Source: CADEFX01 sp963806735 (GTDB lineage: Bacteria; Pseudomonadota; Alphaproteobacteria; Rhizobiales; Hyphomicrobiaceae). From it: a stretch of 64,000 bases of DNA. The notes under the pieces are model-generated. The model searched no databases and was not told where the DNA came from. It worked only from the letters and a program-made list of their open reading frames with translations. Both the position numbers and the translations under genes were made by a program. The stretch spans positions 310,001 through 374,000 of the forward strand of contig CAWEBE010000003.1 of the NCBI GenBank assembly GCA_963806735.1, in the 5' to 3' direction. Of this stretch, positions 17,045 to 25,632 are shown piece by piece (the first letter of the stretch is position 1; every line of letters begins with the position of its first letter).

Positions 17045-17917
17045 ATGGCCATGTCCGTAACGCCGCTTACGCCTGCCGTCGGCGCCGAAGTCAAAGGCGT
17101 CGATCTCGCTGCTATCACAGATGCCGAGTTCGCCGAGATCGAGCGGGCGTGGCACCGCCATTCCGCGCTGTTGTTCCGCGGCCAGAAGATCAACGACGAC
17201 GATCTGCTGGCCTTCAGCCGCCGGCTCGGCGAGCTCGATACGCCGCCCAACCAGGAGCGCGGGCGCCAGACCCCGATCGGCTATCCCGACATCTATGTGG
17301 TCTCCAACGTGCTCGACGAGAAAGGCGAGCCGATCGGCGCGCTCGGCGCTGGCGAAGCCGTCTGGCACACAGACATGAGCTATCTCGAGCTGCCGCCCGA
17401 CGCGTCCATGCTCTATGCGCTGGAGATCCCGCCGCACGGCGGCAACACCTCTGTGTGCGGTATGGAAGCCGTATGGGCAACCTTGCCGGCAGACTTGAAG
17501 GCGCAAGTTCAAGGCCGGCGCATCAAGCACGACGGCACCTACAACAGCGGCGGCTACCTGCGCAAAGGCGTGACGCCGACCGACGATCCGCACAAGGCGC
17601 CCGGCGCCTGGCATCCTGCGGTGTGCGCGAACCCGGCGACGGGTGCGCCGTGCCTCTATCTTGGCCGCCGCCGCAATTCCTATGTCGAGGGCCTGTCCAA
17701 GACAGAGTCGGACACGCTGCTCGACCGGCTGTGGACGCACGTCGGTAGTCGCGAGACCACCTATGAGCACGAGTGGCGCGTCGGCGACCTGCTGCTGTGG
17801 GACAATCGCTCGACCATGCACCGGCGCGATCCCTTCGATGCGAAAGCGCGCCGCGTCATGCATCGCACGCAGATCAAGGGCAAGGTTGCGCCGCGCGCCT
17901 ATTTGGTCGCGGCCTGA
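17045..17917 (+). CDS. TauD/TfdA-family Fe(II)/2-oxoglutarate dioxygenase
   Basis: A 290-residue cytoplasmic dioxygenase of the TauD/TfdA family. The iron ligands are visible as H108-T-D110 (VWHTDMSY) and distal H259 (STMHRR); R274 (VMHRTQ) suits the 2-oxoglutarate carboxylate. Other marks are VGAEVKGVDL at the start, ALLFRGQKI, and HGGNTSVCGMEAV. GGAGG precedes the ATG at 17045. It differs clearly from the second family member at 36859. Substrates in the family include taurine, alkyl sulfates, phenoxyacetates and others; none can be chosen here. A repeat array follows its stop. Confidence 0.87.
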   Translation: MAMSVTPLTPAVGAEVKGVDLAAITDAEFAEIERAWHRHSALLFRGQKINDDDLLAFSRRLGELDTPPNQERGRQTPIGYPDIYVVSNVLDEKGEPIGALGAGEAVWHTDMSYLELPPDASMLYALEIPPHGGNTSVCGMEAVWATLPADLKAQVQGRRIKHDGTYNSGGYLRKGVTPTDDPHKAPGAWHPAVCANPATGAPCLYLGRRRNSYVEGLSKTESDTLLDRLWTHVGSRETTYEHEWRVGDLLLWDNRSTMHRRDPFDAKARRVMHRTQIKGKVAPRAYLVAA

Positions 17918-17952
17918 TCCGGCACGCGCGATGCGTGCGTCCGGACCGAAGC

Positions 17953-18041
17953 TAGAGCGCGATCGCCTCACATGGAAGCACTGCCGCTTCCATGTGTCCG
18001 CGCGTAGCGCGGCTCCGCCGCGCCGCGTGAATCGCACTCTA
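17953..18041 (-). repeat. Palindromic repeat, family C1
   Basis: An 89-base inverted repeat with ends TAGAGCGCGAT and ATCGCACTCTA. It encloses a perfect inner stem CACATGGAAGC / GCTTCCATGTG and a GC-rich stem around GTAGCGCGGCTCCGCCGCGC. Read from each outer end, one arm is TAGAGCGCGAT-CG and the other TAGAGTGCGAT-TCA-CG, the same 3-nt asymmetry as in families A and C2. It is the first of three elements in tandem. Confidence 0.75.
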
Positions 18042-18052
18042 AACTATAAGTG

Positions 18053-18127
18053 TAGAGCAGGATTCACGCTTCGGCCGAGGCGCCTTGAGTGAAGCAAGGT
18101 GATTCAATCCGAAGCGATCCTGCTCTA
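18053..18127 (+). repeat. Palindromic repeat, family C2
   Basis: Ends TAGAGCAGGAT and ATCCTGCTCTA. The left arm reads TAGAGCAGGAT-TCA-CGCTTCGG and the right arm, reversed, TAGAGCAGGAT-CGCTTCGG. Its last bases (CTA) overlap the CTAG that begins the family A element at 18125. It lies 11 bases after C1. Confidence 0.75.
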
Positions 18128-18201
18128 GCGTGATGATCGAGAAATTCGCTTTTTGCGTTCGGCATGCTCCCGAGCGAATTTCTCGATCTGAATCGCGCTA
18201 G
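18125..18201 (-). repeat. Palindromic repeat, family A (single copy)
   Basis: A 77-base palindrome, CTAGCGTGATGATCGAGAA ... GATCTGAATCGCGCTAG, reverse orientation by the TCA in its right arm. It has no family B partner; family C2 abuts it instead. It is the third hairpin in the array, followed by 62 bases and the start codon at 18264. Confidence 0.88.
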
Positions 18202-18263
18202 ATCCGTGCCGGAGATTTCGCGCGTACCCGCTTTGAGCGGGTGGCGAGGCGGGGGAGGCGGAC

Positions 18264-19413
18264 ATGACGCTGCTGGGGAGGCGGGGTCTGACGGCGGCGC
18301 TGGTGGCGTTGCTCGGGCTGCTCATGCCAACTCTCGAGGCGCATGGGGGCCTCGTCTGCCGGACGCATGGCCACAGCGGGACCGGCACGGCTTATCTGTT
18401 TCGTTCGTACGCCGAGACCGAGGCCCGTCAGCGTTGGATGCAGCAGGTGGTTGCACACGATGGCACCGCTTGGGCGGCTTGGAACGCTGCGCACAACCGC
18501 AGCGCCAACTGCCAGCGCAACGTGTGGTTTCGCTGGACCTGCACGGCCACGGGCGAGCCGTGCCGTGAAGTGGCGGGCTCGGCCGATCGCCTGCTCATCG
18601 CGCCGCCGCGCCGGGATCCGTCCGTCAAGCTCGACGTCAATATCCCGCTCACGGCCACGGGCACGCCGTTCCGCGCCATGCTGGTGCTGCTGCCGGGCGG
18701 GCACGGCCGCATTGCGCTCACCAACATGCAGCCGACGCAGGCGACGCAGCTCGCGGGCAACTTCCTCGTGCGCATGCGGCGCTTCCTCACGCGCGAGGGC
18801 ATGGGCGACGGCCCGTTCATCACCGTGCTCATGGATGCGCCGAACGACTTGCAATCCGCGCCCCTGCTGTTCGGCAACTATCGCCGTACCCAGCCGCACG
18901 CCGAGGACGTTGCCGCCGTCGTCGCCGCCGCCCAGCAGGAGTACGGCCCACTGCCGGTCTTCCTGCTCGGCATGAGTGCCGGCACGGCGGGTGTCGCGAA
19001 TGCCGCGCAGCGCCTCGGTCCCACCGTCGTCAAGGGTGTCGCCATGCTCTCCGCCGTCACGCAGTCGAACACACAAGGTCTGCCGTGGATCGTCACGGCC
19101 TTGCCGCCCGAGGGCGAGAACGCGGTGCCGGCTGGACAGATCAATGTGCCCATGCTGCTCGTGCATCATCAGAGCGACGAGTGCACGCTCTACACGCCAC
19201 ACGCCGGTACTGCCGCGCTCGTTACGGCTCTGCAGGCTCTGCCGAAGGATGTAACGCTGGAGACCATCACCGGCGGCGTGTCGGAGCCGGGCGTCGACTT
19301 CGAACGGCGTGCCGCTCGCCTGCAACTCGGGCAACGGTCACCACAGCTTCGAGGGCGCGGAGGCCGACGTGCTCACCCGCGTCGTCACCTGGATCAATAC
19401 GAAGCTGCCGTGA
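18264..19413 (+). pseudogene. Secreted alpha/beta hydrolase, one frameshift near 19301
   Basis: A signal peptide (LLGRRGLTAALVALLGLLMP) is followed by a region with paired Cys (LVCRTHGHSG, NCQRNVWFRWTC, GEPCRE). An alpha/beta hydrolase core then runs from about residue 130: AMLVLLPGGHGRIAL, ITVLMDAPND, nucleophile motif LLGMSAGTAG, PMLLVHHQSDECTLYTP. The frame breaks near 19301. The proper C-terminus continues one frame over as NGVPLACNSGNGHHSFEGAE ... INTKLP and ends at 19413, restoring the catalytic His region. GGGGGAGG lies before the ATG. Its stop is 15 bases from the convergent CHAT gene. An indel error is as likely as a true pseudogene. Confidence 0.75.
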
Positions 19414-19428
19414 GTGCAGCGTACCGAG

Positions 19429-22392
19429 CTACCGGGCGCCTTCTCCAACCACCACGAACGGCGCCCACCGCGCGGGGTGGGCGTCGCTGGATGCGCCGCG
19501 CTGCACCAGCTCGCGCATGGAGATGCGCAGCGCCTCGGCCCGACCGATACCGGAACTGGATTTCATCTCCGTCAGCGCCCGCGTCGTCAGTCTCACCGCT
19601 GCCTCGGAGCCAACCTCCCAGTGCGACACCAGCAGCGCGCGTGCGCCCGCATAGAAGAAGGCGCGCGCCATGCCCGACATGGACTGGCCGCTTTCCCCGC
19701 GCCCGGCGCCAGCCGCCGTGTTGCACGCCGATAGGATCACCCAATCGGCGTCGAGCTTGAGGGTGGCGATCTCGGATGCCGTCAGGAAACCATCGTCGCG
19801 CGCCAGCGTCTGCACATCCTGCTCGTTCACGGGCGGCGGCGTGAGGATCAGTCCCGGCTCGGCCGCACCCAGCACCTGGCCCGTCAGCGCACCGTGCGTG
19901 GCAAAGTGAAGGATGGCATAGTGGGCCAGCTTCCCGCCGTCCGACAGATCTTTCAATGCAGCCTCGGTGGCGCGGCTGCCGAGCAGAACCTCGCTGGCCG
20001 GCACACCGAGCCGCTGCGCGACCTCGCACAGCTCGTCCGCCGTCTCCGGCAGCGGCATCCAGCCGCGCACTGCCTCGGTATCGGCCTGCGCACCGCGGAA
20101 GAGCGACTGGAAACCGGCGATCGGGCGCGCAGTCGCCTGCGCAATGCGCAACCCGAGCGACTCGCGGCACTGCTGCTTGGCTCGGGCCGCCTCGGCCCGT
20201 GCCTTGTTGTCGGCGCCCCACACTGGATCGGCCTGCTGGCCGTCGAGCAGTGGATTGCCGATGCCGAGATAAGGCTTGGTGGCCTGGCTCGTCTTGGCCA
20301 ACCCGCGCAGTGCTTTGAGCGAGCCAACTGATGGCAGCACGCTGATGGGCTGGCGCGTACCGAGCCACGCCGCGGCTCGATAGTCGCTGAGCTTGGCGCC
20401 GATCGCGACCTTCGGCGGTGCTGTGACAAGCACGCTGAATGGCAGGCGCGCTAGCGCACCCGACGGCACGACCAGCAGATGCTTGCCGCGGATCAATGTC
20501 TCGACTGGGCCCAGCAGCTCGCGATAGAGCTCGTGCGCTCGGGCGAGGTCGAAAGGCAGCACCTGCGTCTTTTGCCCGCCAACGTTTTCCTCCCCAGGTC
20601 CGGCATTCAAGAGCTGCCGGCAGGTGTTGGCGGCTGGACCTTCCACCCAAAGGGTGTGATCCAGTCCGCAGCGCAGCGCGTTCACGCGCTCCGAGAGCGC
20701 ATTTGTGCCGAGGGCGCTGCGCACCCAGCGCACCTGCGTCTTGGTGACAGCCCAGACGAAAGTCTCCTCCGGTGCCGGCGCCCATGCGGACGTGTCGAGC
20801 AGCAGCACCAGCGCCTCGTCGTCTTTGAGCATCGCCTGCACGTCGGCAATGGTCAGTGGTCCGGGTGCCGCCAGCGCCGCATAGTCGGGAAAATCCTTGG
20901 CCAGCGCCCGGTCGATGTCCGCAAGACGCGTATCGATGACGGCGAGACGCGAGCGCTGCTCGGCTTCCGACGTCGCATCGCGCAGGTGCGCCGGCTGCGA
21001 GGCTGCCGCGATCAGCAGGCGGTCGCGCGCCTGCCACTCGCCGACGAGGTCCTGCCGCTCGCGCACGGTGCGTGCCAGCTCGCCGCTGCCGGCCGCCTGC
21101 CGTGCTGCCATGCGCGCCAACGACGTTGCCGCATCCGACGCCTGGGCCCATTGCACGACGGCGAACATCTCGTCCGCCGATGCTGCCGCGCGCGCGCGTT
21201 GCGTCTCCGCCAGCCGATGTACGGCCTTGACCAGCGCCTTGAAGCGGTAGCCTTCGCGCTCTGCCTCGCTTGCACCGGTGCCCGCCGCGGCCGGTGCCGT
21301 GGTCTCGATGCCGCGCTTCACCCGGCGGACAATAACCTCGGTGCTCTGGCGCCAGTAGTCGGCCGCCTTGGCCCATTGTCCCTGTGCGAAATGCAACTCG
21401 GCGAGGTCGCCCAACGCCGTGCTGGTGTCGGGATGATCGGGGCCGAGCCCCTTGCGCTTGATGGCAAGCACCCGCTGCTGCAACGGCTCCGCTGCCCGAT
21501 ACCGGCGCTGCTGCACATAGAGCTGTGCGATGCCATGCAGAGCGGTGCCGACTTCCGTATGCTCGGGCCCGAGGGCCTTTTCCTTGATGGTGAGCGCGCG
21601 CCGGTATAGCGGCTCGGCCTGCGCGGTGCGCCCCTGCTGCGCGTACAGTTGCGCCAGCCCGTAGAGTGCCGTGCCGACCTCGGAATGGTCGGGGCCCAGC
21701 AATTTCTCCTTGATCGCGATCACACGCTTGTAAAGAGGCTCGGCATCGCCGTAGCGCTGTTGCATCACGTACATGACGGCAATGTTGTGCAACGTCGTGC
21801 CGACCTCGGAATGATCGAGGCCGAGCGCTTTCTGCTTGATGTCGAGGGTGCGCAGGTACAGCGGCTCGGCGTCGGCGTAGCGGCCTTCGTAGACGTAAAG
21901 CGCAGCGAGCCCGTACAGCGCGCTGCCGACGTCCGTGTGATCGGGTCCGAGCACCTTCTCCTTGAGCGCGATCACGCGTTTGTAGAGCGGCTCGGCTTCG
22001 GCGTAACGCGCCTGCTGTACGTAGAGCAGCGCCAGGCCATAGAGTGTGGTGCCGACATCGCTGTGCTCAGCTCCGAGCACGGCCTCTTTGATGGCGAGTG
22101 CGCGCTTGTAGAGCGGCTCGGCATCGGCATAGCGGCCTTGCTGCAGGTAGACCAGCGCCAAACCCTGCAGCGCTTTGCCCGTCTCGATGCTGTCCGGCCC
22201 GTGCAGGCGCTCCGCCAGCGCAACGGCGTGCTCGGCGAGTGGAATTGCCGCCGCGTACCGGCCGGCCTGGTAGTGCTGGAAGACCTGACGATCGAGCCCT
22301 TCGAGGTCTTCGCTGGATTGAGCCCAAGCCTGCGGGGTCAGAATCGCCCCGGCCATCAGGGCCACGCATGCAAGACGGAAAGCCCGCATCAT
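19429..22392 (-). CDS. Secreted TPR-CHAT domain protein (caspase-like protease)
   Basis: A 987-residue protein. A signal peptide (MMRAFRLACVALMAGAILTP QAWA) comes first. Residues about 30-400 hold eight or so 42-residue TPRs of the kinesin-light-chain type, for example RYADAEPLYKRALAIKEAVL. A helical linker follows, and a C-terminal CHAT domain covers about 600-987. The His-Cys dyad is visible: H833 in ILHFATHG and C890 in VILSACNT, with ARAFFYAGARALLVSHWEV as a further CHAT mark. CHAT proteins are caspase/separase-like cysteine proteases. AGGGGAGA precedes the ATG at 22392. No gasdermin, CRISPR or obvious substrate gene is adjacent. Confidence 0.9.
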   Translation of the reverse strand: MMRAFRLACVALMAGAILTPQAWAQSSEDLEGLDRQVFQHYQAGRYAAAIPLAEHAVALAERLHGPDSIETGKALQGLALVYLQQGRYADAEPLYKRALAIKEAVLGAEHSDVGTTLYGLALLYVQQARYAEAEPLYKRVIALKEKVLGPDHTDVGSALYGLAALYVYEGRYADAEPLYLRTLDIKQKALGLDHSEVGTTLHNIAVMYVMQQRYGDAEPLYKRVIAIKEKLLGPDHSEVGTALYGLAQLYAQQGRTAQAEPLYRRALTIKEKALGPEHTEVGTALHGIAQLYVQQRRYRAAEPLQQRVLAIKRKGLGPDHPDTSTALGDLAELHFAQGQWAKAADYWRQSTEVIVRRVKRGIETTAPAAAGTGASEAEREGYRFKALVKAVHRLAETQRARAAASADEMFAVVQWAQASDAATSLARMAARQAAGSGELARTVRERQDLVGEWQARDRLLIAAASQPAHLRDATSEAEQRSRLAVIDTRLADIDRALAKDFPDYAALAAPGPLTIADVQAMLKDDEALVLLLDTSAWAPAPEETFVWAVTKTQVRWVRSALGTNALSERVNALRCGLDHTLWVEGPAANTCRQLLNAGPGEENVGGQKTQVLPFDLARAHELYRELLGPVETLIRGKHLLVVPSGALARLPFSVLVTAPPKVAIGAKLSDYRAAAWLGTRQPISVLPSVGSLKALRGLAKTSQATKPYLGIGNPLLDGQQADPVWGADNKARAEAARAKQQCRESLGLRIAQATARPIAGFQSLFRGAQADTEAVRGWMPLPETADELCEVAQRLGVPASEVLLGSRATEAALKDLSDGGKLAHYAILHFATHGALTGQVLGAAEPGLILTPPPVNEQDVQTLARDDGFLTASEIATLKLDADWVILSACNTAAGAGRGESGQSMSGMARAFFYAGARALLVSHWEVGSEAAVRLTTRALTEMKSSSGIGRAEALRISMRELVQRGASSDAHPARWAPFVVVGEGAR

Positions 22393-22528
22393 TCGACTCT
22401 CCCCTTTCAAGTCGATCACCTTGTCGCACGCTGGCCGCGCAGATGCTGTGCCGCGCGGTACTGCATCCGTCTGAAGTTGTCTTGGAGAACGGCAGGTGCC
22501 TGCGTCCGGCATGAGAACCGGTATGGCA

Positions 22529-22933
22529 TCAACGCGTGCCCTGCATCTCCTTCGCCACCTCCACCGCATGCTGCAAGGTTGCCCGGCCCACCATGTTCCA
22601 GGTGGTGATGCCGCGCGCCATGATGCACTGGACCAGTCCCTCGCTGAGCTGCTCCACCGTCAGTCCGAGGCGGATGGCATTGGCCGCGTGCACCTTGGCG
22701 CCTTCGGTGGCGCCGATCACGACATCGAGGAGCGCGAAGATCAGCTCCTTGGTCTTGAGATCGAGCGCGCCCTCCTGCATCAGGTCGCTGCGCATCATGC
22801 AGTAGCCGGCAAATGCGGCGGGCGCATGCTGCCGCAGCACCTCGAAACCTTCAGGCACCGAGCCGCGCGTCTTGCGGAAATTCTCGACGCCGATTTGGGT
22901 CGCCGTCTCGATCAGGTCGTCCTGGCTGCTCAT
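22529..22933 (-). CDS. Carboxymuconolactone decarboxylase (AhpD-like) family protein
   Basis: A 134-residue protein of the CMD/AhpD fold, with GALDLKTKELIFALLDVVIG followed by KVHAANAIRLGLTVEQLSEG. The peroxidase CxxC motif of AhpD is absent (IGATEGAKVHA at that place), so a redox role is unlikely. It is closer to gamma-carboxymuconolactone-decarboxylase-like proteins of unknown substrate. The ATG at 22933 follows CGGAG. It lies 20 bases after the MFS gene's stop on the same strand and is probably co-transcribed. Confidence 0.8.
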   Translation of the reverse strand: MSSQDDLIETATQIGVENFRKTRGSVPEGFEVLRQHAPAAFAGYCMMRSDLMQEGALDLKTKELIFALLDVVIGATEGAKVHAANAIRLGLTVEQLSEGLVQCIMARGITTWNMVGRATLQHAVEVAKEMQGTR

Positions 22934-22953
22934 GCTGCTGCTCCGGTCAATGT

Positions 22954-24198
22954 TCAGACGAGAGTAGCGGCCCTCTGCAGGCGCATCCATCTCAGAAGCA
23001 GCCAACTCAAGATGGACAGGTTGATCAGATTGAACGCCAGTCCGGTGGCGAATGCCGGCGCATAGAAACCGAAGTGGTCGTAGATCACGCCGGCGATCCA
23101 GCTTCCAAACGCCATGCCGCTCATGCCGGTGAGCAGGATGGTGGGTACGCGCCAGCTCGCCTCGCTGGCCGGAAAGAGCTGCCGCGCCGTCAGAATGTAG
23201 GCTGGAATAAGCCCGGCAAAGCCGAGCCCGAAGGCGGTTGCAACCGCGAACAGCCCGGCCTCATCCTGAGTCACGACGAATCCCACCGTTGCAGCGGCCT
23301 GGGCGGCCGAGCCGATCACGAGCGTTTTCATGCCGCCGATGCGGTCCGACATCCAGCCCCAGAACTGGCGGCTGACGAAGGCGCAGGTGAGCAGCAGCGA
23401 CAGCATCATGGCGCCGCGCGCCGGCGACAGGCCGATGTCCGTGCACAGTGCGATCAGATGCGAGGCCGGCATGGCCATCGGCACGCAGCACAGGAAAGCT
23501 GCGCCCGCCAGCAGCGAGAATGTCACGACCGGCGGCAGTCCGAGCACGCTCCCGGCACTCGCGGCGCCGCCGGTCGCTGCGCCCGCCGGCTTCGGATCGG
23601 GCGGCGGCGGTCTGAGGAACAGCGCTGCGAGGGGAACAACGATCAGCGCGATCAATATACCGAAACCCACCATGGTGTTCTGCCAGCCGTAGGCCGCCAG
23701 CGAGCGCTCGAACAGCGGCGGCCAGAACGCGCCGGCCACGTACTGGCCGCTGGCGATCAGCGCCAGGGCCGTGCCGCGGCGGCGCTCGAACCAGCGTGTC
23801 ACGTACACGTAGATGGGCGCGTTGATGGCGCCGTTGCCGAGCAGTCCGATGAGCAACCCGTGCCCGACATAGAGCTGCCAGACCTCACCTTGCGCGGACA
23901 GGGCGAGGCCGGCGCACACCATCAGCGCGCCGAAGATTGCCGTTGAGCGCACGCCCGTGCGCTCGGCGACCCACCCCATCAGCAGGCCACCGACGCCGGT
24001 GCCGAGCAGGGCCAGCGAGCCCGCCAGCGAAGGCACGGCGCGCAGGCCACCCAGGTCCGCCGCGATCGGCCGAAGCGCCACCGACACCAGATAGGGAGCG
24101 CCGAGCGCCACCGAGCAGATGAGCAGTGCGGCGAAGGTCGTCACCCACGCGTCGCGGCTATCTATTCTGGCGTCCGTCTGTGGGTTCTCAGCGAGCAT
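22954..24198 (-). CDS. MFS transporter (12-helix)
   Basis: A 414-residue MFS permease with twelve hydrophobic segments. It has a motif-A-like MGWVAERTGVRSTAIFGA between helices 2 and 3, a second copy FWGWMSDRIGGMKTLVIG in the C half, and YVTRWFERRRGTALALIASG in helix 4-5. This resembles the oxalate/formate-antiporter-like and monocarboxylate group. Its start overlaps the end of the preceding MFS gene by 11 bases, so translation is coupled. The transported compound is unknown. Confidence 0.85.
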   Translation of the reverse strand: MLAENPQTDARIDSRDAWVTTFAALLICSVALGAPYLVSVALRPIAADLGGLRAVPSLAGSLALLGTGVGGLLMGWVAERTGVRSTAIFGALMVCAGLALSAQGEVWQLYVGHGLLIGLLGNGAINAPIYVYVTRWFERRRGTALALIASGQYVAGAFWPPLFERSLAAYGWQNTMVGFGILIALIVVPLAALFLRPPPPDPKPAGAATGGAASAGSVLGLPPVVTFSLLAGAAFLCCVPMAMPASHLIALCTDIGLSPARGAMMLSLLLTCAFVSRQFWGWMSDRIGGMKTLVIGSAAQAAATVGFVVTQDEAGLFAVATAFGLGFAGLIPAYILTARQLFPASEASWRVPTILLTGMSGMAFGSWIAGVIYDHFGFYAPAFATGLAFNLINLSILSWLLLRWMRLQRAATLV

Positions 24199-25518
24199 TG
24201 GCCGGCGCCTGAACGGGCCACAGGTCGGCGCGCCAGTGCGCCGCGATCAGCAGCACGCAGGCAAGCCCGATACCGGCATAGAGCGTCACCGTATTGCTGA
24301 AGCCGATACGCTCGATCAGCACGCCGGCGACCAGCAGCCCGACCGGCAGGCCGTAGATGGCGAGCATGCGCACGCCCATGACGCGGCCGCGCAGCTGAAC
24401 GCTGGAATTGCGCAGCAGCATCACCTGCAGCGGCACGAGGCTCATGCCCTGCGCAAAGCCGGCCAGCGCCAGCAAGGCTGTCCCGGCCAGTGCGTTCTCC
24501 GCCTGGCCGAACATCAGCAGCAGCACATACCATGCGCCGCGAACACGATCATCATGCGCGCCGGCCACAGCCGCGAGGCGGCGAAGCTCATGCCGATCGA
24601 GGCGATGATGGCGCCGGCAGCGAAGCTCGCGATCAGGTAGCCAAGCCCGGTCTGGTCGATGCGGTACACCTCGCGGGCGACGTAGGGCAGCAGCCCGTTC
24701 GTGAAGGGATAGGCCGTCAGGTTGACCAGGAACGCCAGCCACATGGCGGCCAGCAGTTGCGGTGTGGTCCACACGTAGGCCATGCCCTCGTGCAGGTCGC
24801 GCCACAGGGTCGGGCGTACCGTCGTCACGGCGGCTGTGCCGGCGTCGGGCTTGGGCCGTTCAGCCCTGGCCATGGTCACGACGCAAATGGTCAGCGTCAG
24901 CCCCAACGCGTAGAGGGTCGCGACGATGGCATAGGCGATGGTCAGCCCGAGCGCCGCAAACAGGGCCGCGCCCGCCAGCGCACCGACGATGCGTGCCGTG
25001 TCCTGGGTGGTGCGCGACAGGCTCATGGCCCCCATCAGGTCCTGCGGTGGCATGGTCTCGGCGATCAGCGAGCTGCGCACGGCAAGGTCGGATGGGCGCA
25101 CGCATCCGAGCGCTCCCGCGACAACGAGCACGATCAGGGGTGTCACCGCGCCATAGAAGATGATGACCGCGAGTGTCGCCGAAAGAGCGACGTAGACGGT
25201 CCGCATGACGCACAGCAGAAGGCCGTGGCCGATGCGGTCGCCGGCCACGCCGAACATGGGCGAGATGAGTGTGCCCAGGAACTGCAGGGCCGCGAACAGC
25301 GTGAGCAGCAGCACCGATCCTGTCTCGACCAGGATGTACCAGCCGAGGATCAGGGTCTCCATCTCGAAGGCCCACGACGTCAGCAGGTCGGCCGGCCACT
25401 GGAACCGGTAGTTGCGAATCCGAAAGGGGGCGAGGACCGGGGATCTCACGAATGCGCTCACGTCATGCGGAGTGGGAGGCGATGGCGGGAATGAGGGAAC
25501 AGTGTTCCGCGCCTGCAC
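24188..25518 (-). pseudogene. MFS transporter (EntS/DUF894-like), one frameshift near 24535
   Basis: The N-terminal part (25518 down to 24514) has FRIRNYRFQWPADLLTSWAF, FGVAGDRIGHGLLLCVM, LAVRSSLIAETMPPQDLMGA and RTTQDTARIVGALAGAAL, typical of the EntS-like MFS group. At about 24535 the frame runs into a stop after HGMCCC. The C-terminal part continues one frame over as WYVLLLMFGQAENALAG to 24188 with the last helices. One base is probably missing. Upstream of 25461 no clear ribosome site was found, so the start (GTG 25518) is tentative. The pair of MFS genes shares an operon. Confidence 0.75.
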
Positions 25519-25632
25519 AAGTTTCGAGCATACTGGACCACCATTGCGTAGGCGGCCAGCATGGATGCAGCTCCGCTGCCCACAAAATCATCTTGAACTC
25601 GAAGATCAGCCCGCCACCGTGACTTGGTGGCC

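Noticed and set aside
20479..21609. Long plus-strand frame opposite the CHAT gene
   Set aside because: Mirrors the repeated TPR codons; no recognisable domain.
19429..22392. TPR-CHAT of the type III-E CRISPR (Craspase) system
   Set aside because: No gRAMP/cas7-11 gene or CRISPR array in the window, and this protein has an export signal.
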